A DNA stretch of 64,000 nt, taken from contig JAOWBW010000027.1 of the NCBI GenBank assembly GCA_026119855.1, positions 434,001-498,000 on the forward strand, read 5' to 3'. The notes under the pieces are model-generated. The model did no database searches and was not told where the DNA came from. It saw nothing but the letters and a program-made list of their open reading frames with translations. This stretch comes from Campanula takesimana. Its lineage: Eukaryota; Streptophyta; Magnoliopsida; Asterales; Campanulaceae. Positions within the stretch are counted from its first letter, which is position 1. The number at the start of each line of letters is the position of its first letter. The position numbers were made by a program, and so were the translations under genes. This document shows, piece after piece, positions 11,741-22,509 of this stretch.

Positions 11741-12969
11741 ACACTACCTCCCGTATTAATATCCAATCCAGGTTCTAAACGGCCTACCAAATGTGGACTT
11801 ACATGAGTATGATCATTTAAAATTTTTCAAAACCATAATTTCCACATGAACTTTATGGCACCCTTTATAGTTCATATAGCTGGATAGTAATATAAACAAG
11901 AGTATGTACTGGGCAAAGGGTCATTAAAATTTATCCAAAGAAATTTTAACAAACAAGTTCAAACACATATTAATGAATTTGGTTCAGGCAAAAACACAAA
12001 CACATTGAGTGCATTAACCAAATAGAGATTATCCAGAAATAAAAGTTAAGCTGTATACATGAGACAAAAATAACGTTTAACACAATATAGAATAGAAATT
12101 CGATGGTTAAGAAATTTACCTCGAGACCAATTGTAGAACTAGCGCAGTAGTTTGGGAGGAAATTGCCACAACTTTGAGTGCAGATAGTTGCTAGGGCAAG
12201 GGAAAATCAAAGATTTGATCCTTTGCTGCAGATATTTTGAAAACAAAATTTTTGGGGGAAACTAGTTCCTCCATAAGTTATAAAAAGTTTTCTTTTTATA
12301 GGGTTTAGGGTTCAGTGTTTAGAGTTTAGGGTTTAAGGGGTTAAAAAGTGGACTCCCCGAAACCTACTCATTTGAAAGTGATTATAGTAGAAGCATGTGA
12401 AGAGGAGATTGTCCAATACCGCAGTGTTTCGCGTTTTAAGGTCGTCGAACACAAACGTAATAGACTCTAAGGGTTTCTTATTGTGGATTAATTTGAGGCT
12501 TCAAAAAAAACAAAAATGATTGAAATTTCAGTTTATTAAATAAAGGTTAAAATTTAGGGCTTCACAAATAGCAAATATTGAAATCCCTAAATAAAGATTG
12601 AAGGAAGAAGAATATACCAGTGCAGACTGCAGAGCCGTGGAGGTCCTGGAGGGCTGAGGACACGATGGAGGCCGGAGAGCGGACACCGGACGCCGGACTA
12701 GGTGGCGTGAGGCTGAGGGACTTCGGGCTTCAAGTCGTCTCTCTCTCTGTTTCAGCGAATTGTGGGAAGGGGTTGGGCTGTGAAACCAAAGTTGTACGGC
12801 TGAGTGGTAATACTACATCATTTTGACAGGAAAAGGGCAAAAAAATGAAAAAAAGTAAAAAACATAAGGTGGGAAGATTCCCGCCCGATTATCCCAGAAA
12901 AGAAAAAAAGAGAGGGATCTTTTAGACCGTATACCGCCTTATTTATGTTACTAATTGGACTTAACTCAT
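11741..12969. other. CACTA 1 right interior, likely 5' region of its lost gene
   Basis: No gene recognised. It contains an imperfect telomere-like patch (GGGTTTAGGG, 12300-12345) and a GC-rich block (12620-12830) that resembles in position the GC-rich block before the CACTA 2 transposase gene. It could be the old promoter and leader. Confidence 0.4.
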
Positions 12970-13165
12970 CAAATGCAACGGCATTACTGAAGGCATTGCA
13001 TTAGTTGTTGAGTCATTGCATTAAAAGAATCTAATGCAACGCTTAGTAATTTAACGCAAGGCTTAGCGTAACGTTGTTACAATAACTCAAATAACCATTG
13101 CATTAGATGAATAATGCAACGGCATTCTCAAATGCGTTGCATTAGATGCGTTGCATTTGTTTAAA
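12970..13165. repeat. Right subterminal repeats of CACTA 1
   Basis: Repeated ATGCAACG and CATTGCATTAG motifs in both orientations, the counterpart of the array at 7505-7870. They lie just inside the terminal sequence that ends at 13177. Confidence 0.85.
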
Positions 13166-13177
13166 AATGTAGTAGTG

Positions 13178-13316
13178 AGATATGTTCCTTGTCATGATCA
13201 CCTCTACCTAAGGCTTTTATTTAACATTAATCAGTTATGCTCGGTTTTCCCCATTGGGATGATATTCAAGCTGCATCTCCGTACCTCTGATTGGCTTGAG
13301 GAGGGGGGGGGGGTAT
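13178..13316 (+). pseudogene. Copia Y RNase H tail, right of CACTA 1
   Basis: The translation begins VRYVPCHDHLY and ends FKLHLRTSDWLEEGGG. These match the conserved C-terminus of Copia polyproteins (a VRYVPxHDQLAD type motif, then SKLHLxTSxWLEGG). A G-rich tract (13299-13313) then serves as the likely polypurine tract. Together with 6598-7489 this marks Copia Y as the host of CACTA 1, with the RT and most of RNase H gone. Confidence 0.55.
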
Positions 13317-13604
13317 TGGATGTACTGAGTGTACATGGGGTACATAATTGTTCAAATCAAATTATTATATTTCTTGTATAGAAAGTGTTGGTATTTAGGT
13401 AGGACAATCTTTACTATTATTTAGTCCAATCAATTCCATAGTTATAGGGATTTGTATAGTAAATAGGACTCTTGTAAAGATGACTATATATATGAAAGAA
13501 ATATACACTAAGGATTCTCACGTTGAGAATTACAAACACACAAACAGTGTCTTCTCTTTCTTTCTCTCTTCGTCTTTTATTATTGTGTTCTATTGAATAG
13601 ACAT
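13317..13604 (+). repeat. Probable LTR remnant of Copia Y
   Basis: Directly after the G-rich tract. It contains TATATATGAAAG (a possible TATA element) and ends GAATAGACA. The exact start is uncertain: TG at 13317, 13321 and about 13386 are all possible. No partner LTR was found in the window, so the boundaries are inferred. Confidence 0.4.
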
Positions 13605-13657
13605 GTCATTTGGAACATGAAATCAGAAACAACACTTGAGGTTAGCTATATACCGAG

Positions 13658-13880
13658 TGTTGAAATAAGATAACAATCCAGATTCACTAGTTGTTTTTGG
13701 ATTGTTTGGGGAGGTTTTAAAGCATGTACAGAGAAATATGACTTTTGGGATTAGCATGGTATTTATTTCTTTTCATGTCATTTGTTTAGATGCATGGTTA
13801 GGATTTAGTATATATACCCTATGTAGTCCAACCATTTTTGAATGAGTAAGTACTCAAAGTTGAGGTCTCCATTTCCAACA
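13658..13880 (+). repeat. 5' LTR of Copia X
   Basis: Starts TGTTGAAATAAG. A possible PBS, TGGCATGATCGC (about 13885), resembles the initiator-Met type TGGTATCAGAGC. It aligns with 43110 to about 43490 but is shorter, having lost the homopolymer and later blocks. The end coordinate is approximate. Confidence 0.6.
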
Positions 13881-13930
13881 AAGTGGCATGATCGCTTTGT
13901 TTTGTTTGGAGATACACGGGCTGAAAAAGA

Positions 13931-14480
13931 TGCCGAATGGAACCCAGTTACATGTTGCTGTCCTCCAAAAGGAGTAATTTGATAATTGGTGTATTCGATG
14001 AAGCATATGAAGTTTCGGACCTTGTCAAAAATACCGATGATGAAGAAGATGCAAGTGCTAAGAGAAACGATCAAAAGGTGGCTATAGTAACCACTTCCAA
14101 ATGAGTATGAGATATTCTCCGGGACTCATTCAAAAGAGTTGATAGAGTGAAGAAGGTGTGTGTCCACACATTGGTAATTAAGTTTGAGTATTTACGGATG
14201 AAAGATTTGGGAATGGTTTAGGATAATATTTCAAGATTTTTTGCCGTTACTAACCAAAAGAAAAGGAATGGAGGATGGTCAAATTGTTGAGAAAGTTCTA
14301 CGTTCGGCGTATGAAAATTCAATAATGTTGTTGTTGCCATTGAAGAGTCCAAGAATTTGGATACCATGACTATTGATATGCTTTCTGGATCTTTGCAAAC
14401 ACACGATGAAATAATGGTCAATCGAGTCAAGAGATAGTGAGACATGCTTTAAAAGCAAAGTGAAAGGTCTTGTTAACAGC
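13931..14480 (+). pseudogene. Copia X gag remnant
   Basis: Degenerate Copia gag (DUF4219/UBN2 type). Recognisable blocks are NGTQLHVAVLQKE followed by FDNWCIR; DSFKRVDRVKKVCVHTLVI; TNQKKRNGG; and VVAIEESKNLDTMTIDML. Many in-frame stops and shifts separate them. Gag forms the particle shell in intact elements; no product is expected here. Identified by its order of conserved blocks. Confidence 0.65.
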
Positions 14481-14872
14481 AAATCTGCTTGGTAGTTGAG
14501 GTCTTATAGGGTTGATTGTTTGTTAAATTAGTTAATAAGGAGTGTATTTGGAGTGGAATAGAAATAAGAAAATGAACAATGTTAAGGATTAAGGATTAAC
14601 AACTGCTCCTACGTCAACACTTCACTATCCTTGACAAGTGAACCAATCAACTGACTATAATACTTCTCCGGGCACGTCAACACTTCACTATCCTTGACAA
14701 GTGAACCAATCAATTGACTATAATACTTCTACTATGTAATTACAAGAATTTATTGGAACATTCGCTGAATTTTCTGTTCCTAATTAGATTATTAATTAAG
14801 GGCGCTTTGTTGCAATGCACAAAAATAAAAGAAAATTACCAAAGTGTGAAAGTTGGTTATTCACGTTAATTG
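14481..14872. other. Copia X spacer before the Tekay insertion
   Basis: No gene. It includes the 63-bp tandem duplication (14611-14732) and AT-rich sequence up to the Tekay target site AATTG (14868-14872). Confidence 0.5.
14611..14732. repeat. 63-bp tandem duplication
   Basis: Two near-identical units begin ACGTCAACACTTCAC at 14611 and 14674 and run through TGACTATAATACTTCT. They differ at only a few bases, so the duplication is fairly recent relative to the surrounding decay. Confidence 0.9.
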
Positions 14873-15051
14873 TGTAACGACCCCAAAACCTCCCCCCCCC
14901 CTATTTATTTTATATTTTGGGGGATTTTAATTTGATATTTTGTGTGCATTTTATGTGTTGCATCATACTTAATGACTTGCACATATTGTTTGATTAATTG
15001 TGCTATTTATTTGGTTAGTAGCAATAATGGTAAATGGAGTAAATAGATTAA
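14873..15051 (+). repeat. Tekay 5' LTR, left piece
   Basis: First 179 bp of the LTR, from TGTAACGACC to the Tat target site ATTAA (15047-15051). It continues at 36574 after the Tat element. Confidence 0.85.
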
Positions 15052-15711
15052 TGATGCTGTCAAAAACTTGTCGAATCAGCCCCCCGTCTAGCGGTTCGGA
15101 TATATCCAGCAGTGAGATCTTCCTCGTTCGGATCTGCGCACAATGAACAAACGTAAACTGCGCCGGGGCTTCACCGGCGAAGGCCCTCCGGCGTGAGAAT
15201 AAGTATACGGGTAAATGAATAGAGAATTCAATTGACTAGTTTTGAGCCAAAGAGTTCATTACCCGTCTCCTGTAGTGAGGACCTATTTTTATAGGCGCGG
15301 GTGAATGAGTCCTAACTTGTTTAGAGAAGCTAGGGAGCCCGTATTAATGTGGGACTCGTATTCCTTGGAGATAGACTCCGGATAAGGATAATTAGTGTCC
15401 CAGTTGTCTTGTAGAAGAGATATCCTTATTTAGATAAGGATCTTCACTGTTAGAGTTGTAATCAAACTCTGTAAGTGGTCTCCCTGCGATAATGGGAGGT
15501 TTTGACTGGTAAGTCGGCCCGTCATCTATCTCGGCCTCTTCAAAGAGGTCGGCTATGGATTAGGTTTATTGTACCTCGGCCTAGGCAAGGGCTGCCTGTT
15601 CGGCCTAATGTATGTCGGCATATAAGATTGTGGGCCTCTTTGGATGGGCCTTATGGTATGTGGGCCCAGAGTTTATGGGTCCCCTTTAACCAAGTCGGTT
15701 TATGTCGTTCA
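15052..15711 (-). repeat. Tat 3' LTR (left copy)
   Basis: 660 bp, from TGATGCTGTC to TATGTCGTTCA on the plus strand. By hand alignment it differs from 35913-36568 by about 25 substitutions and one 4-bp indel (about 4 percent). The adjacent inner sequence reads CTCGGGGGCCAC on the element strand and is the probable polypurine tract. Confidence 0.92.
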
Positions 15712-15953
15712 GTGGCCCCCGAGTTTCTATCTCGGCATGCTGAGTAGGAAATGTGCCCCTTGTACTTGCTTTGCACTTCATTTATATTGATTTGACTTGT
15801 AGCCGCCAAATTTTCGATCTGACTGATTTGCTGACGTCACCATAGATTTGTTTCAGGTGAAATCATTATTCTTCTTGGAATTTGCAGCTTCATTAATTGC
15901 ACTCCAATTATGAGTAAAATTGATAAACTCCCCACCCCCTCACATTCTAGGGG

Positions 15954-15961
15954 TATAAATA
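15954..15961 (+). promoter_or_regulatory. TATA box before the Tat acidic accessory ORF
   Basis: TATAAATA lies 80 bp before the first ATG (16034) of the acidic ORF, with a pyrimidine-rich leader between. It is on the strand opposite to gag-pol, so it suggests an internal promoter separate from the LTR. Activity is inferred. Confidence 0.5.
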
Positions 15962-16033
15962 GACGATCTGTCTATTGGTTGTTTTCCATCTTACCTTCAC
16001 TTTCCAGAATTCCTAAAGAACATTCCAAATTTC

Positions 16034-16416
16034 ATGAAAAATTCAAAGATGGCTCCAAAGAGGAAATACGACGATGCGCTCCCAGAAGAAGTGAGTACAG
16101 AATCAGAAAATCAAGTTGAGAACTATGATTCTTCGAGCAGCGATGGTTCAATGTTCCATCCAAGAAACGTTCATATTTTCCGGTGGAAGAATCACCGTCC
16201 GATAGTAATGGCGAATACTCGGACCCGGACCCCGTTGATGAATTCTCCGACGACTCTAGTGCAGAAGAGTCAGAGGATGAGGATGAGGATGATGATGATG
16301 AAGACGATAGTGAGGATGATCCTGAACCCATCATTATTGATGAATATGGGTATGATGGAGACGTTGAATGGGAGGAGGATGAAGAAGATCAAGATCAAGA
16401 TTGTGATCTTTCTTGA
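16034..16416 (+). pseudogene. Acidic accessory ORF of the Tat element (one frameshift)
   Basis: Small ORF antisense to gag-pol. The start MKNSKMAPKRKYDDALPEE carries a short basic patch (PKRK) that could be a nuclear signal; the remainder is strongly acidic (long Asp/Glu runs, EDEDEDDDDEDDSEDDPEP) and ends DQDCDLS. A frameshift near 16150 divides N- and C-terminal halves. About 127 residues if read across the shift. No enzyme motif; acidic tails of this type are seen in histone-binding or other chromatin proteins, but nothing here proves such a role. The 3' flank has a GC hairpin (GGCCCCCGGCC region, about 16460-16490). Confidence 0.5.
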
Positions 16417-17879
16417 ATCTTCAGTTAGGATGATCCAATAGTCCTTTTTTTTGTATAGGTCAGGCCCCCGGCCTTGTTGTGGGGGTCCTTTTTGTTATAT
16501 ATATATATAAGGGGATTTTATCCTTTGACACCTTTGTTCTGATTGTGATTTGACTCGTTGTCATTCCGATGATGATAATTCAGCCATGCTTCGTAAGGTT
16601 GCTTTGTTAACCCTTCTTAATGCAAATATCCTCTTGATGTCGTTATTGACTTACACCGTCCAGCTGCCTATGTCGGCATGAAGCAGGCATTCTTATGAAT
16701 ATAACGATTGTTGCCTGATCTCGGCACGTAGTGGTGGCGACAAGTATCTTCATGACATTTATCTGACTTTGTTGGGATAGTGATCATGAGCCGACTTATG
16801 AATATTGAGATGGTTCAGTTTAGCACTTGGTTTTTCCATTCATGTCCCATCCTGAATCCCTTGCCGACTCCCAATCTTGTGTCCCTTCTTTGGCCATTGA
16901 ATCGTGACGGTATCGTCAGGTCACTTTTGATGATTCATTCCTAAATTTGACTGTTGGGAGTTATCAAGCGTTTCCCATTCACTATTCCTCGTCAGGCGGC
17001 GCGTGTATGATTGATTGAAAGGACAGACTCCTCGAAACCGTACCCCTATTAATTAGGGATAATGATGAGGATTAGTGGGGAACGTTCCAACCCACGGGTT
17101 CCTATTTGCATTCGGGTTGGAGTCGAGGATGACTCATCCGACCCGGAATATAAATTCAAAGTTTTCCTTTTCATTTCAACTTTTCGAGATTTAAGAGAAA
17201 GGGTTTAGGAGCTCTGACCATCGCCGGCTTGTTACTCCTCCCTACGCTTGTCTTGTCGTCGACTTTCTCTGATCATCGCGTTTAAAGCCAACTTCTGACT
17301 GATTTCGTCCGTTCATTTTCGACTTCAAAGGTACTTTTCGCTTCCCGTTACTTCTTTCTGCTAATTTTCCAATTGTTAGGGTTCTGGCCAATATCTTTGA
17401 TTCCGTTGCCCTTTCCTCTATCTCCGTTCGATTTACTCATACTTATTGCTGAGAAAACGAGATTTAGTCCGTCTATCATGTCTGATTTACGCTTTTTGGG
17501 TGCAAATCCCTTATATGGCTTTTATCAATGAAACAATAGGATTTATGTCAAATCGAATGGATATTGGAACATGTTGTCGTTATTAGCCATAGGAGATATC
17601 CTGTACTCGAGGGGGTCGCCGAGAGAAGACCTTAGATATCCCTCTGGATCCTATGCTCTGAGAGTGAGGGAAGAAGAAGATGACGATGTAGTTGTCTTTG
17701 ATAATGAGGACGAGGTCCTTAACCATATTTGCTTATTTTATGTAAAAGACAAGTCCTTGATTCGGTCTCGTCTTGGGGGAGCTGCCTCCTCGGCCCCAGT
17801 AGTCGATTCGGGGGGGGGGGATTGAGGCCTACTCCAGGCTTCTTGATGGGACTAACCCCTCTGTCTCTTCTGTAGGTAT
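16417..17879 (+). other. Spacer and leader of the second Tat accessory gene
   Basis: Contains the 3' flank of the acidic ORF, then a TATA-like box (TATAAATT, 17149-17156), a leader, and a probable 5'-UTR intron (donor GGTACT about 17331; acceptor CTGTAG just before 17880). A short open frame (17571-17825) ends at a G-run and shows no family motif; I treat it as intronic. Confidence 0.4.
17149..17156 (+). promoter_or_regulatory. TATA-like box before the second Tat accessory gene
   Basis: TATAAATT upstream of a pyrimidine-rich leader and a probable leader intron. It is the only TATA-like element I see at a sensible distance. Inference. Confidence 0.35.
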
Positions 17880-19830
17880 GGCCGGGGAGAGTACTTCTGC
17901 AAGAATTGTGGACCGTTTTGAGAAAAACGCACCTCAACAGAGACAAGATATTCGAGTCGCGCCTAGCAGAAAGGTAGGAATAAGGGTAAATCTGGCCCTG
18001 TTGCAGTAAAGCATCCCAAGTCAGGCGATGAGATGGTGGAGGCCTTGTACTCTCGGTATGGAGTGGACCGAGATGAGTATTGCCTGCACTATAGCAAGCC
18101 AAGTCCGTTGGACTCTGAGGAGAAGGTTCACGATTTTTATTATAATCAAGCGTTTGTGTCTTTCTTCTTTAAAAAGTTTCAACTAGGCCTGAGACTCCCC
18201 TTGGAGACGTTCATCAATGAGTTTCTAGAGTCCTGGGAGATAGTACCAGCGCATATCGGGGTGAATGCCGTTAGGTATTTAACGAGTTTCATAGTTCTCT
18301 GCCGCTGCCTCAATTTTGAACCTTGTATGTCAGCTTTTGACCACTTTTTTAATGTAAGTTTTACATCCAAGTCCCAGACGATTACTATAAAATCAGACCC
18401 TTCCAGACCTAAAATAATTTCTCCCATCTCTGGGACGGTTAGCAAGGTATCAGGTTGGAATAGTCACGTCATTAGGGTTGAGTCTCGTTTCGGTTTGGAG
18501 TTCGATGTCCCTGAGTTTGCTCCGAGCCGCCCTGCAGAGGTCCATAAACCTGAGTGGAGTGATGACTTAATTGCGAAACTTGAGGAGTTTGCTAACCTCG
18601 GTACACTTGACTGGATCGAGCTTGAAAAGGACCCTCGTTATTACGTTCAAGCTGGGTTGATGAGGGGTCCTATTGATGGTGTCGTCCCCAAGGTCAATGT
18701 CTTGAGGGGAAATAGGTTTCCAGACTGGATCATCCACCCAAACCTTGTCTTTCTTCATGAGTGCGTATGTTGTAAGGAACAGAACAACATTTGCCTCAAG
18801 AACGCCAAGACCGTAGGCTGTAATATCCGAACCTTATGCTTTTCTTTCGTCCTTGGACATTAGATTGGCTCTAATATTCATTGTTGTCTTTTATATTCAT
18901 GCAGTTCTGACCATGGAGTAGATTGAGGAAATTGAGATCGAGGAGGTTGATCCCGTTATGGCGGCTAGGTTGAAGAAAGAGAGATCTAGGGTTGCGGCCT
19001 TGGAAAAACGTCATGCCGACATGGAGGCCAGGCAGGTGCTGCTTCAAAATAAAGAAGATTCCGCGGTCCCCCTAGTAGACCGAGTTGAAGTTGATAAGGA
19101 TGCTGACGAGGAGGCCCCCGAGGCTGAAAAGAGTCTGTCTGCTAGCCGACCTCTGAGTCCAGGCCAGAGTCAGGGTACCCAGGCTATAACCGAGACGGAC
19201 CAAGGAGACACCCCTGCTCGTCAGAAGAGGGCTAGGGAAGAAGTAAGGGAGACTTATAACCAATCTGCAAAGAGGACGGCTTCATCCGCTCATGACCCTG
19301 CTTCCGCCGTGATTACTCCGGGGGACGAGGTGAAACGTTGGGTTGAGCAGTATAGTGGGGTACCCATCTTGTCAAATATTGACGTGTCGGTCCGTTCTGG
19401 TCCTTCCTTGAAGAAAGGAGGCCCGGTTATAAAAAGAGCTATGAACGCCGACACTATAGACCAGCTGGCTGCCGAAAGGCTCACTTCCCTCCAGATGTTG
19501 AACCGCAAGGGCTTAATCCTTAGCGAGGTACCGTTTTTGGTAATTTCGCTCCCTTAGTTTTCTTGTTTTTGCTGATTCATCATCATTACTTCCTTTTTGC
19601 TACAGCTTGCTTCCCTTGCTCAGGCCGACTATACCATGTATCGGCAAGTCCATGAATCCATGAGAGGGAAAGAAGCCGAGATGGTGAAGTTCCAGGATAT
19701 TAATGCCGAATTGAATGGTAAGGTGACCTTTTTAGAGAAGGAGAAAGCTTCTCTTGGCGCATTATATCGCCATTCCCAGGCCAAGGTCACAAGCTTGAAG
19801 GAGTCCACTAGTACAGAAATGAGCTTGGAC

Positions 19831-20250
19831 AGCGCTTTTTTTTTTTGGCTTAGATAGCGCATAAAAGCGCTATGTAAGCGTCCGGTATGGAAGTTAACAT
19901 AGCGCTTTTTATGCGCTTTCTAAGTGACGGATCTAACATAGCGCATCTGGAAGCGCTATCTAACATATTTTTTTAATTTCAGAAATTCTCCTGCATAGCG
20001 CATAAAATGCGCTTTGGAAGCTCCCTCTTTATTTTTTTTCTTCAGAAATTCACTTTCACAGCGCTTATTATGCGCTTTCGAAGCTCCCTCTTTATTTTTT
20101 TATTTTTTCAAAAATTCACTTGCACAGCGCTTATTATGCGCTTTCGAAGCTACTACTTTAAAAAAAAACGAGTCTACAACAGCGCACGCGAAACGCTATC
20201 CAAGATAGATCACTTTTTATGTCCACTACTTCAATAACGCATAAAAAGCG
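19831..20250. repeat. Left subterminal repeats of CACTA 2
   Basis: Repeated AGCGCATAAAAGCGCTAT and AGCGCTTATTATGCGCTT units in both orientations, many of them short palindromes. The right-end counterpart lies at 28255-28560. These are the expected binding sites for the element's own accessory DNA-binding protein. Confidence 0.9.
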
Positions 20251-22509
20251 CTATGTAAGGCTATATTTCACTTTTAAATTTAATTATATCAAAAAATGAA
20301 ATAAATAAAAATTAATATGAACTAACAAAGATTTTAATCAACAATAACAATTAACCTTTCATTACATATATACACCAACAATAGTTATTACAGTTAATCA
20401 TCCACAAAAGTTATAAATTAAGAGTTAAAGATCTTTGTTCTCGATCATCAATAATCTTACGATTAACAATAGTCACAAAAAAATTCTTTGTAATACCTAT
20501 TTTCTACTACTTCCTTGCCATCTTCTCCTTAATAAATCGGTTATACAAGTATCCTGCCCAATTATCTTGAAAAATCTGCATTTTGCTAGGAGGATAACAC
20601 TTGATTCGGTTTGCATGGACAAACTATACCAAAAAAAATTACAAGACATTTGTTAGAAACAACATATGCAATAAACACAAACACATATATAAACACATAA
20701 ATATATATTCATATAATGTTACACTTTCCTTTTCTCTAGCTTTGTATTAGACAAAACATGTTCATTTTCTTCATTTTGTTTCTCAAAATCAACAGGATGT
20801 TCGATCTGGGCTGAATACGTTACAATCGGCCTATTACAGCCCGCCTGACACAATGCTTATCAATGGGAAGGGCTCCTATCTGGACACTCTGATGCAAGCT
20901 CTAGTTCAGTTGCTCATGGGCCTTTACCCAAGGAGCCCAATCCTTTTGATACCGCGTTTTCAGTCAAGCAAGCCCAATCAATCAGGTATGCATTGCAACA
21001 ACTAACGACAATAAACTTTGATACGTACGGAGTCATGAATAACCCAGAATATACCTACACAAGCAGCTTCACAAATGTTTGCTGACATGATCTTTAATAG
21101 CCAGAATATACCTACCCCATCAATGTAAATCAGCTGGCTACTATCTAAAAATCAAATCAATATACATGTATACATACATAGACATATATACATGTATACA
21201 TACATAGACATATACATACCCAAGGAGCCCAATCCTTTTGACAGTTTTTTTTTTATCCGTTTTAAGTGCTTAATTCTGCTCCAACACTTTTGGTCGAGTC
21301 ATGGATAGGCTTTTGATTTTGATATGTGCTTAGGAGTGTTCTACCCTTGAGCAAATCCCAGTTTGCTACTACCTCCGTCCCAAAATGAATGCTTCGGACC
21401 TTCATTTTGGGACGGATGGAGTATAAGATTTTGAATAGAAAGTGTAGGGTGCTGCTAACATTTATGAACTTGGGTTGAAAAGGTTATATATTAGGAAAAC
21501 ACGATGGAGCAATGGAACTCAAAATTAGATGTTGGAAATTTGTGTATATGGTTTCAACTGTTTCTGAAAGTAGATATCAAGATGTTTTTCAAAGTATACA
21601 ATTTTTACCTTGACAAATTTATACAAAAGCCATTAAATTGGAACTTCTGTTGAAGATTATACAAGCTCCAGCGGTGACGTTTCTCAGCGGGAAAGGATAC
21701 AAGAGAACAAAGAAATGGAAGAGATTCACAGGCTCATTTTGAAACGAAATTTACGAAGAAGCTTATCAAGTGAATCAAGGACAAGGTCCTCTTCTGAACT
21801 CACTAAAGTTCAGCCACTTTCTAATTTGTTGAAATTCAAGGTTTTTTTCTTTGTTGCTGTGATGATTTGTGATAGAGAGAGAAGGTGAAATGAGTCATGA
21901 AAATAAAAAAAAAAAAAAAAAAAAAAAAAAACGAAAGAAAAAAAAAGAAGGAAATGTTCAATGATTCTTACTCAGATTAGAATTTTATCACAAGAAAGCA
22001 ATCAAAATCGACTTTTCATAGGAAATAAAAAATTGGGGAAAAAAATAAAGAATGATGAAAATGTGGTTTTTCTCTTTTTGCAGGTGAAATGGGAAGGAGA
22101 AACTTATGATTAGGAAAAATGTAGCATTAAAGTGGGAGAGATAAAGGGCAATTAGGGAAATTGCTGGGCTAATTAAGGTGTTCCTTGGCTAATGTGCTTT
22201 GGCCTATAACGCCACTTAATACGAAACGGAGGGAGTAATTTATAAAGTTCACCAAATGCAGGTTTAACACAATGCAGAGCTTCTTTAAGCATAAGTTGTT
22301 CTATGTCAAATGTAAGGTTCCTACCTCAAACCACCCAAAATAATGTCACCCTGCAACCCAAAAATTACCCTTCTTTACTCACATCCAAAAATGCGAACAC
22401 ATTTCATACTGTCACCGTGCCATTGGCACAGGTATGAATACTAGTATATTTTGAACAAAGAGAACCGATAGCTAGCTAGAATTGAAAGAAGAAACTGCGA
22501 TTTACTTAC
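20250..22509. other. CACTA 2 3' intron and non-coding interior
   Basis: Between the last recognisable exon pair of the protease gene. It holds the final exon (20516-20623), a duplicated CCCAAGGAGCCCAATCC block (about 20933 and 21217), a 29-bp tandem duplication (about 21160-21217), a 54-bp MITE hairpin (21369-21422), a poly-A tract (about 21903-21931) and a lone MITE-like end (GGAGGGAGTA, about 22225-22235). Confidence 0.6.

Larger units (their letters stand above)
7490..13177. mobile_element. CACTA (En/Spm) element 1, defective
   Basis: 5.7-kb element. The left end is CACTAGTACATTTC and the right end, read inward, is CACTACTACATTTTT. The flanking trinucleotides are CGA (7487-7489) and AGA (13178-13180), an imperfect duplication. 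Both ends carry many copies of a TAATGCAACG-type subterminal motif, as expected for binding sites of a CACTA transposase partner. The interior has only a small TnpD remnant (11245-11740, minus strand) and three or four MITEs, so the copy is non-autonomous. It sits inside Copia Y. Confidence 0.85.

Noticed and set aside
12300..12345. TTTAGGG-like repeats resembling plant telomere sequence
   Set aside because: Only a few imperfect units in a CACTA interior; no tandem array long enough for an interstitial telomere.
7490..13177. CACTA 1 as an autonomous element
   Set aside because: Only a short TnpD remnant is visible and the interior is filled with MITEs and unreadable sequence.
17571..17825. 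84-residue ORF before the Tat accessory gene
   Set aside because: No family motif, ends in a G-run, and lies between a probable leader-intron donor and acceptor.
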